This document shows, in pieces, positions 7,020 through 12,037 of a DNA stretch of 12,037 nt. The notes beneath the pieces are model-generated. The model made no database searches, had not been told where the DNA came from, and saw only the letters and a list, made by a program, of their open reading frames with translations. The stretch comes from Nitrospiria bacterium. Lineage in GTDB: Bacteria > Nitrospirota > Nitrospiria > Nitrospirales > UBA8639. The translations under genes were made by a program, and so were the position numbers. The stretch covers positions 1 through 12,037 of the forward strand of contig JAUIKP010000045.1 in the NCBI GenBank assembly GCA_030430725.1, written 5' to 3'. Each line of letters starts with the position of its first letter. Within the stretch, counting starts at the first letter, position 1.

Positions 7020-7435
7020 GGTAGGGAGTTGTCTTCCATCACAATTTCATGGCCACAAGCATGACGGGTTGAGTTCACCATACAACAATCCAAGGCCAAT
7101 ACCCAATAATCGGAAAAGCTGAGGGGCGCTCCAACACTCTTCGAAGAATTAGGAAAATCTTGAGCGGGCCTGGAAAGTTGGCAATGGATCGTGATGCGGT
7201 AGAAGGTGTCTTGACGAAATTCAGAGAAACCGCCTTCCTTATAAAAGTGTGTTCCCTCGCCGGAGTTTCGAGTTGTCCTTGGATTTCGCGGGCCTTGTTT
7301 AAGCCGCCATTCTTCCACCGGGATGGAAGTTTTAATCGGTTCCCCGCCCTTGGCAAAGGTCAGGAGTTGCTGAGTCAACGTTTTCGCGCGAAGACAAGTC
7401 TGTGTTGACTGCCCATCCAGATGACTCCCCCTCAC
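7020..7435 (-). pseudogene. remnant of a second histidine kinase
   Basis: The minus strand around 7395-7330 encodes LRAKTLTQQLLTFAKGGEPIK, which matches the end of the dimerisation helix pair in hybrid PAS kinases (usual form LRARDLTQQLLTFSKGG). The expected ATP-binding domain does not follow in one frame. Near the 3' end one frame gives GIGLGL, like a G2 box, and another gives HACGHEIVMEDNS, like the HGGHIxVES segment that normally follows it. This suggests frameshifts plus internal deletion. No receiver domain and no good start are present. An open frame spans 7013-7435 but has no ribosome-binding site and does not fit an intact protein. The LTQQLLTFAKGG match is strong; the downstream frame assignments are tentative. 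Confidence 0.6.
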
Positions 7436-7918
7436 GGCAGCCGGGATGAGGAAGATAAAAGATTGACTTCCTCAATTACTACTGAGAGACGGAAGCCAAT
7501 CATTCGTCACATGGGGATATCTTTCGATTGAGGAAGACTGGGACGACACATTCTGCAGATGTGGGGAAAGATGCCACACTTTCTTTGGGTGTCCATGTCA
7601 CACTTTTCATTGTCACTTTCCATTTTTCAATCACGTCCAGATCTTTTAGCCAATATTTCCTGACCGTTTTCCTCCTAGATCTTCAACGTTTCTTCACTTT
7701 TTCAACACAATACGATTCACTCTTTCCAAACCACTCTCCTGAAACCGTCGGCGTAAGGACCTCAAATCCGTACTTGGCACACAGCTTGAAAGTGCTCTCA
7801 GTTGTGATGGAACCGAAACGGAATTCTGACACAAACCTGTAGGTTGAAGGACTCACATTGAACAATCCACTCATGTATTCTTTCTCTTTAACAACACCAG
7901 GCCTGCAGAGGTGAACTG
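7436..7918. other. gene-poor junction between the minus-strand and plus-strand gene sets
   Basis: The sequence here is more AT-rich than its flanks. It must hold the promoter for the plus-strand genes from 7919, but no convincing -35/-10 pair was seen. Three mutually pairing segments occur near the left end: TGAGGAAG (7447-7454), CTTCCTCAAT (7467-7476) and ATTGAGGAAG (7527-7536). A 63-residue minus-strand frame (7683-7874) resembles nothing I recognise and lacks a good ribosome-binding site. Decayed coding sequence is possible. Confidence 0.4.
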
Positions 7919-8110
7919 ATGGAATGTCCTCGCTGTCATGGGTTGATGGTTATTGATGCCTGTCTGAATCAGGAGGGAGCGAACGAGACTATCTGGGTAC
8001 ATGAATGGCGGTGTCTAAATTGTGGAGAAATCTTTGATTCGCAAACCCTATCCAATCGGAATGGTTGCCGATACAAATCCTCCTCCAAACATGCCCATGA
8101 GGTCGCCTGA
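7919..8110 (+). CDS. small zinc-ribbon protein
   Basis: A 63-residue protein with two CxxC pairs, CPRC (3-6) and CLNC (32-35), separated by an acidic linker and the WVHEWRC stretch. It resembles short zinc-ribbon proteins annotated as hypothetical in Nitrospira-type genomes (MECPRCxGLM...WRCxNCGEIxD). The ATG at 7919 is preceded by GAGGTGA at close spacing, a near-ideal ribosome-binding site. The 28 C-terminal residues are basic and polar with no motif. It is followed 28 bases later by a cytochrome c gene and may be co-transcribed with it. It probably binds zinc structurally; the role is unknown. Confidence 0.75.
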   Translation: MECPRCHGLMVIDACLNQEGANETIWVHEWRCLNCGEIFDSQTLSNRNGCRYKSSSKHAHEVA

Positions 8111-8138
8111 ATGGTTTCAATCACCCAAAGGATATCCA

Positions 8139-8576
8139 ATGAATTATTTGCTTAGTCTTTTCCTACGGAATGGGGGCCTCGCCTTGCTGATTCTGATCAT
8201 GGGAATGAATTCGGGATGGGCTCAGGAACAGGATGTCATAGCCGGAGGGAGGCAGCTCTTTCAAAAATTCTGCGTATCCTGTCATGGGTCCCAGGCCAGG
8301 GGGGACGGTCCACTTTCCGAATCTTTGGAGCCCAAGCCAGCGAATCTGACCAGGTTATCAGCCAAACATGGCGGGTCATTCCCCTTTTGGCACGCGTACC
8401 GCACGATCGATGGACGCAATCACATTCCGAGTCATGGCACGCGTGATATGCCGGTGTTTGGAATATGGTTCCGGATACCGGATGATGAGGTCTCGATTGA
8501 AACGGAGTGGGCCGACCAAGTACGAGGGCGGATCTGGCAACTGTTGTCATATCTGGAATCTATTCAGGAACCATAA
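8139..8576 (+). CDS. periplasmic monoheme cytochrome c (first of two)
   Basis: A 145-residue exported class I cytochrome. The ATG at 8139 gives a clear signal peptide (hydrophobic 12-22, likely cleavage after GWA at 28) and has AAGGA seven bases upstream; longer in-frame starts would bury the signal. Haem is bound through CVSCH (45-49), followed by GSQARGDGPLS as in many small cytochromes. M104 in TRDMPVFG is the likely axial ligand. The domain ends with the usual WQLLSYLESI helix. A WHAYRTIDGRNHIPSH segment before the methionine adds several histidines. It should carry electrons in the periplasm; partner enzymes are not in the window. It lies between a small zinc-ribbon gene and a second cytochrome, probably in one operon. 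Confidence 0.88.
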   Translation: MNYLLSLFLRNGGLALLILIMGMNSGWAQEQDVIAGGRQLFQKFCVSCHGSQARGDGPLSESLEPKPANLTRLSAKHGGSFPFWHAYRTIDGRNHIPSHGTRDMPVFGIWFRIPDDEVSIETEWADQVRGRIWQLLSYLESIQEP

Positions 8577-8652
8577 GAACGAGGATGAAGCTTCTGACCG
8601 TCCGGAGATGACACGTAAACCCATCCCTAAGATAAGCGAGCAGGAGGACATG

Positions 8653-9057
8653 ATGCGTCAACAACACAATTACCGTGGAATTCTCGGCATTCTCCTCATC
8701 ATGGCATGGCCCATTCTGGCGTACAGTCAAGAAGTTCCAGGCAACCCTCAGAATGGGAAAATCCTGTTCGAAAAGCATTGCGCGAATTGTCACGGAGAAA
8801 AAGGAACCGGTGATGGACCTGACACCCAATTCCTGTTGGTGCAGCCCGCGAATTTTCACTCGTTGGAATCACGATCAAAAACGGATTGGGAATTAATGAA
8901 TGTGATCACCTATGGAGCCGTCTTTTCTCCTATGCATGGATGGTCAGAGCGTCTGACGGAAGATGAGCGCTGGGATGTGTTGCGATATATCAGATTCCTT
9001 GCTCCCTTTAATCCCATCGCCAAACACCTTCCTCCTTCAACAGTGAGGCACGGATAA
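8653..9057 (+). CDS. periplasmic monoheme cytochrome c (second of two)
   Basis: A 134-residue exported cytochrome. The start is taken at the second of two adjacent ATGs (8650 and 8653), because AGGAGG at 8642-8647 is five bases before it; either may be used. The signal peptide spans about 8-25 (ILGILLIMAWPILAYS). Haem is bound through CANCH (43-47) with GEKGTGDGP after it, and M94 in FSPMHGW is the likely sixth ligand. The end helix ERWDVLRYIRFLAPF is typical. It differs from the first cytochrome mainly by a shorter middle, so the two may be an old duplication or partners with different potentials. It lies 76 bases downstream of the first cytochrome gene on the same strand. Confidence 0.88.
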   Translation: MRQQHNYRGILGILLIMAWPILAYSQEVPGNPQNGKILFEKHCANCHGEKGTGDGPDTQFLLVQPANFHSLESRSKTDWELMNVITYGAVFSPMHGWSERLTEDERWDVLRYIRFLAPFNPIAKHLPPSTVRHG

Positions 9058-9064
9058 CATCGCG

Positions 9065-9087
9065 ACCACTGTCTCCAGGTCAGTGGT
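9065..9087 (+). terminator. possible weak terminator after the cytochrome pair
   Basis: ACCACTG and CAGTGGT form a perfect 7-base stem around a 9-base loop, eight bases after the second cytochrome's stop. The following GTATCATTCATTTT is T-rich but not a true T-run, so termination would be partial. It could equally be a processing hairpin ahead of the dodecin gene. Confidence 0.3.
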
Positions 9088-9121
9088 GTATCATTCATTT
9101 TCATAGTAAGGAGATTCAGCC

Positions 9122-9325
9122 ATGTCAGACATGTTAAAAGTGATCGAAGTGTTAGCAGAATCAGATAAGAGTTGGGAGGATGCGGCTTCGTACGCCGTGA
9201 CCAAAGCAGCCAAAAGCGTGCACGGCATTAAATCGATTTACATCAAGGACATGGAAGCCAAAGTGGAAAATAACAAGATCACCCAATATCGAATTAACGC
9301 GAACATATCTTTCCTGCTGGATTAG
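9122..9325 (+). CDS. dodecin-family protein lacking the flavin-stacking residues
   Basis: A 67-residue protein with the whole dodecin pattern: KVIEVLAESDKSWEDAA (6-22), KAAKSVHGIKSIYIKDM (28-44), then NKITQYRINANISFLLD. Dodecins assemble into hollow 12-subunit shells, and many store flavin between paired tryptophans with a glutamine contact. Aligned by eye with the Thermus-type sequence (LDWFEVKE ... KEYQVVLEVGF), the tryptophan position is S38 and the glutamine position is R57. It therefore belongs to a divergent dodecin subgroup and may bind another ligand or none. AAGGAG eight bases before ATG 9122 supports the start. It stands alone between the cytochrome operon and an inverted repeat. 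Confidence 0.9.
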   Translation: MSDMLKVIEVLAESDKSWEDAASYAVTKAAKSVHGIKSIYIKDMEAKVENNKITQYRINANISFLLD

Positions 9326-9357
9326 ACAGAAAAGCCAAGCAGAAAGATTCCCACGTT

Positions 9358-9413
9358 TTACCCTGAACCCTTCGGCAAATGTGTACTGCACGCAGTCGAA
9401 GGGTTCAGGGTAA
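9358..9413. repeat. perfect 17-bp inverted repeat, REP-like
   Basis: TTACCCTGAACCCTTCG (9358-9374) is exactly mirrored by CGAAGGGTTCAGGGTAA (9397-9413) with 22 bases between. It begins 32 bases after the dodecin stop. No T-run follows on either strand, so it is not a standard terminator, though it could stabilise the upstream transcript. The CCCTGAACCCTTCG core resembles dispersed intergenic palindromes found in many bacterial genomes. The remaining stretch to 9497 has no gene. Confidence 0.65.
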
Positions 9414-9497
9414 GGTCTACGGAAGGATCTGGTTGAGCCGTGGTCTCGTCAACCCGGGCACCTAGCCTTCAGGAGTAGTTCAGGGTGACCACGGGTT

Positions 9498-9941
9498 ATG
9501 ACACGAATGGACCATCTTGAATCTTCAACAGGATGGGAGCATTTTCCCCATGAGGCGGATATGGGGATTCGCGGTTTTGGAGTCACCAAACCTCAAGCCT
9601 TTGAACAGGCGGCGTTAGCACTGACCGCAGTGATAACGGATCCCCAACAGGTAGACCCTCAGATGGAACGCCATTTCACCTGCGACGCGCCGGATGATGA
9701 GCTGTTACTGGTCGATTGGTTGAATGCCCTCATCTATGAAATGGCGTGCGGGCATGTGATTTTTGGCCGGTTCGACGTCACCATCACAGATCATCACCTT
9801 TCAGCCATTGCCCATGGAGAACCAGTCGATCGTAGCAAACATGAACCAGCCGTAGAAATAAAAGGGGCCACCTATACCGAGTTGGCTGTCCGGCAGATTG
9901 AGGGAAACGGCTGGGTGGCCCAATGTGTCGTGGATGTCTAA
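9498..9941 (+). CDS. archease, RtcB activator
   Basis: A 147-residue archease, about the family length. The start motif HFPHEADMGIRGFG (15-28) carries metal-binding D21, LLVDWLNALIYE (70-81) is the family's central helix, KGATYTELAV (122-131) carries the conserved lysine, and the protein ends in CVVDV with D146. Archease promotes guanylation and repeated turnover of the RNA ligase RtcB, whose gene follows 85 bases downstream, giving strong context support. ATG 9498 has only a distant AGGG; a second ATG at 9507 (codon 4) is a close alternative. The inverted segment CCGTGGTC / GACCACGG flanks the upstream region and might fold over the start. Confidence 0.9.
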   Translation: MTRMDHLESSTGWEHFPHEADMGIRGFGVTKPQAFEQAALALTAVITDPQQVDPQMERHFTCDAPDDELLLVDWLNALIYEMACGHVIFGRFDVTITDHHLSAIAHGEPVDRSKHEPAVEIKGATYTELAVRQIEGNGWVAQCVVDV

Positions 9942-10026
9942 TCCCGTGAGTTGAACATCACATGCATCATCAGCCGGCTCTGACAGCATACTCATTGTTT
10001 CACACTTCTTTCCTGCGACAAACCGT

Positions 10027-11457
10027 ATGGACCTGAACCTCCTATCCCGAGTGTCTGCGTATGAGTGGCACATTCCTCAAAAGGGGACGATGCGCGTGCC
10101 GGGAATTATATATGCGGATGAGTCACTTGTTCGGGACATGGATCTCAAGGTCTATGAGCAGGTCGTCAACGTGGCCACACTCCCGGGAATTGTCCAAGCC
10201 TCGTTTGCCATGCCTGATGCCCACTGGGGTTATGGATTTCCGATAGGCGGAGTCGCCGCCTTCGATCCCCAACAGAACGGAGTGGTTTCTGCCGGCGGTG
10301 TGGGATTTGATATTTCCTGCGGCGTACGGGCCCTCTATACGGGTTTACGTACGGACGATATCACTCCCGTGAAAGAAAAACTTGCCGACCTCTTATTTGC
10401 GCAGGTGCCTGCCGGCGTGGGAAGTACCGGTCGATTGCATCTGAAATCCAAGGAAATGGATAACATGCTTGCCGGAGGCGCCCAATGGGCGGTCCAACAA
10501 GGCTACGGGACCGTAAAAGATTTATCCCGCATTGAAGAACACGGCTGCATGGCCGGAGCCAAACCTGGATGCGTATCTGATCACGCCAAGAAGCGCCAGC
10601 AGGACGAAATGGGCACGTTAGGATCAGGGAATCATTATTTGGAAATTCAGGAGGTCGTGGAAACCTATCACGATCCCTTGTCGGAAAAACTCGGTATCCA
10701 TACCGGGGATATCCTGGTCAGCATTCATTGCGGATCTCGAGGGCTTGGGCATCAAATCGGGACAGAATACCTCAAGAAAATGGTCGAGGCGGCAAGCCGG
10801 TATGGCATTACGTTGCCGGACCGGGAACTGGCCTGTGCTCCGATCGACTCCCCCTTGGGGCAGGAGTATTTAGGGGCGATGCGGGCGGCGATGAATTGCG
10901 CCTTAGCCAACAGGGAAATCGTCACGCATTTGGTGCGTCAAGCCTTTTCGGAAATCTTTCCTCAGACGTCCCTCCCGCTACTCTACGATGTATCACACAA
11001 CACGTGCAAAATGGAGGAACACCAGATCGGCGGCCGGAGTCGGCGCCTCTTTGTCCATCGGAAAGGTGCCACGCGTGCGTTTGGTCCGGGACATGCTTCC
11101 ATCCCTGCCGACCTCCAGGCCTTCGGTCAACCGGTCCTTATCGGTGGCACCATGGGAACAGCCTCCTACCTTCTGGTCGGAACGAAAGAAGGCATGGCTC
11201 TGGCCTATGGATCTGCCTGCCATGGAGCAGGACGCAGTATGAGTCGGCATCAAGCCACCCGCCAATGGAAAGGTCAGAGGGTGATTCAAGAATTAGCGGC
11301 TCACGGGATCTTCATCCGAAGTCCTTCCGCGCGGGGGGTCGCCGAAGAAGCACCGGGGGCCTATAAAGACGTCTCCGCCGTGGTCGATGCGGCTGAACAG
11401 GCGCACCTGGCCCGCAAGGCAGCGAAAATGCGCCCGTTAATTTGTATTAAGGGATAA
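10027..11457 (+). CDS. rtcB: RNA-splicing/repair ligase RtcB
   Basis: A 476-residue GTP- and manganese-dependent RNA ligase joining 2',3'-cyclic phosphate or 3'-phosphate ends to 5'-hydroxyl ends in tRNA or damaged RNA. Family motifs are complete: PDAHWGYGFPIGG (63-75), GVGFDISCGVR with D95 and C98, GSGNHYLE with H203, SIHCGSRG with H234, the SHN histidine (324), HRKGATRAFGPG (344-355), GTMGTASYLL, and SACHGAGR with guanylate acceptor H399. No intein interrupts it. The start at 10027 is chosen by homology (WHIPQKGTMRVPG matches the normal N-terminus), although no Shine-Dalgarno sequence precedes it; an internal ATG at 10090 has AAGGGG upstream but would remove conserved residues. It forms a pair with the archease gene. 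No RtcA cyclase or RtcR regulator gene is in the window. Confidence 0.97.
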   Translation: MDLNLLSRVSAYEWHIPQKGTMRVPGIIYADESLVRDMDLKVYEQVVNVATLPGIVQASFAMPDAHWGYGFPIGGVAAFDPQQNGVVSAGGVGFDISCGVRALYTGLRTDDITPVKEKLADLLFAQVPAGVGSTGRLHLKSKEMDNMLAGGAQWAVQQGYGTVKDLSRIEEHGCMAGAKPGCVSDHAKKRQQDEMGTLGSGNHYLEIQEVVETYHDPLSEKLGIHTGDILVSIHCGSRGLGHQIGTEYLKKMVEAASRYGITLPDRELACAPIDSPLGQEYLGAMRAAMNCALANREIVTHLVRQAFSEIFPQTSLPLLYDVSHNTCKMEEHQIGGRSRRLFVHRKGATRAFGPGHASIPADLQAFGQPVLIGGTMGTASYLLVGTKEGMALAYGSACHGAGRSMSRHQATRQWKGQRVIQELAAHGIFIRSPSARGVAEEAPGAYKDVSAVVDAAEQAHLARKAAKMRPLICIKG

Positions 11458-11530
11458 TCACACGACTAAAACCAGGACGTGCCGTCTGCATCGTTCATCA
11501 ACACAAGCATCCACACAAGGGGAATTTGTT

Positions 11531-11914
11531 ATGGATCACGCACAACGGGAACAGAGTCTTCTCCAGGTCTTGGAAGCCTTCACAAAAGGGTTAACCACCT
11601 TAAAGGAGGCGATTGCCCTGGTCCATTCCGCAAACGATCAACTGCCGGCAGGGGAACCACGAAAAGCCATACAACAAAAGATTGAAGAAGCCGAACGGAC
11701 AATCCAGGTTGGTCATGCGGCCATGGGGCAATCTCTGGGCTTTCAACTCTGTCACTGCACATGGCCCCCTCAGGTGATGGCCAGCAGCCACTATTCGAAC
11801 GAAACACAGGTTGAACAATTCACCTGTCCAAATTGCGGGAGAACCCTTTCTCTTCCCGGTCGGCAGGCCCCGGGGACGGCAATGACCGCCTTCGACCCTT
11901 ATGATGTGTATTAA
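11531..11914 (+). CDS. uncharacterised protein with helical N-terminus and C-terminal four-cysteine motif
   Basis: A 127-residue protein. Residues 1-65 are predicted helical by their heptad-like leucines and alternating charge (EQSLLQVLEAFTKGL, KIEEAERTIQVGH). The C-terminal part has CHC (74-76) and CPNC (99-102), likely a zinc ribbon, with TWPPQVM after the first pair. The ATG at 11531 is preceded by AAGGGGA at eight bases. It lies 73 bases after rtcB on the same strand and before a PEP-synthase-like gene, so an operon with rtcB is possible but not shown. The function is unknown. The cysteine layout with CxCxxPPQxM resembles hypothetical proteins found in similar bacteria. Confidence 0.75.
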   Translation: MDHAQREQSLLQVLEAFTKGLTTLKEAIALVHSANDQLPAGEPRKAIQQKIEEAERTIQVGHAAMGQSLGFQLCHCTWPPQVMASSHYSNETQVEQFTCPNCGRTLSLPGRQAPGTAMTAFDPYDVY

Positions 11915-11959
11915 GGGGAATGCCTCTTTACTGGTTTTCCAATATAAAAAAGGAACGTC

Positions 11960-12037
11960 ATGGGTATGAAATCCCCTGCCTCATCACCTGAATCCTACAT
12001 CCTCTGGTTTAAAGAAATTGGCCTACAGGATATCAGT
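11960..12037 (+). CDS. ppsA: phosphoenolpyruvate synthase-like protein (5' end only)
   Basis: The first 26 codons are present, reading MGMKSPASSPESYILWFKEI then GLQDIS, and the gene leaves the window. PEP synthases begin with a close match, YxxWFxEIGxxDVxLVGGKNASLGEM, so this is probably the N-terminus of the ATP-binding (pyruvate, water dikinase) domain, making phosphoenolpyruvate from pyruvate and ATP. AGGA five bases before ATG 11960 supports the start; ATG 11966 is an alternative. With only 26 residues, and before the GGKNASLGE motif, the identification is probable rather than certain. Confidence 0.65.
   Translation, partial: MGMKSPASSPESYILWFKEIGLQDIS

Noticed and set aside
7528..7842. 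104-residue plus-strand frame rich in F, S and T
   Set aside because: The composition reflects the local T-rich sequence; no ribosome-binding site or motif.
7683..7874. 63-residue minus-strand frame ending CVEKVKKR
   Set aside because: It has only a weak purine stretch before the ATG, no recognisable family, and lies in an AT-rich gene-poor stretch; it may be a remnant.
9430..9497. GGAGTAGTTCAG-like text before archease, considered as a tRNA fragment
   Set aside because: No cloverleaf could be built: acceptor, D and T stems do not pair at proper distances.
10728..11366. 212-residue plus-strand frame inside rtcB
   Set aside because: It is a shadow of rtcB in another frame; rtcB has every family motif in its own frame.

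Overview
The window looks like chromosomal DNA of a mid-GC Gram-negative bacterium. The mix of families points to a Nitrospira-like member of the Nitrospirota: a sugar nucleotidyltransferase of the type seen there, a multi-PAS kinase with NarL-type regulators, small CxxC proteins, periplasmic monoheme cytochromes, dodecin, archease and RtcB. The taxonomic call is inference from family content and style, not from a marker gene.

Left part (1-7435) is read entirely on the minus strand. Starting from the right, it holds a decayed histidine kinase (about 7020-7435), an intact soluble five-PAS histidine kinase (4177-6981), two paralogous NarL/LuxR-type response regulators (3330-3974 and 2509-3201), a CBS-pair/four-cysteine/receiver fusion (1292-2332), a 56-residue cysteine protein (1045-1215), a DUF2934-like protein (524-760), and the 5' end of a sugar-phosphate nucleotidyltransferase that leaves the window at base 1. 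The kinase and regulators form an evident signalling locus.

The most notable signal is a composite operator found three times, always in the same orientation: before the nucleotidyltransferase, before the CBS-receiver gene and before the first NarL-type regulator. On the gene strand it reads CYAGGRW, 15 bases, then a near-palindrome close to CTAGGGATTTCCCTAG, then 22-23 bases, then a -10-like hexamer (TATACA, TAGGTT, TATAAT). The palindrome therefore sits about 42 bases before the inferred transcription start, as expected for an activator, and a third half-site lies exactly 22 bases farther upstream each time. This suggests an undescribed regulon tying the response regulators to their own transcription and to sugar-nucleotide (perhaps exopolysaccharide) synthesis. 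The middle copy doubles as the Rho-independent terminator of the preceding regulator gene.

Right part (7919-12037) is read on the plus strand. A small zinc-ribbon gene is followed by two exported monoheme cytochrome c genes, then a dodecin-family gene, a perfect 17-bp inverted repeat, archease, the RNA ligase gene rtcB, a protein with a helical N-terminus and a C-terminal four-cysteine motif, and the first 26 codons of what looks like phosphoenolpyruvate synthase (ppsA). Archease and RtcB act together in RNA ligation. No tRNA, rRNA, CRISPR array, transposase or phage gene was recognised.
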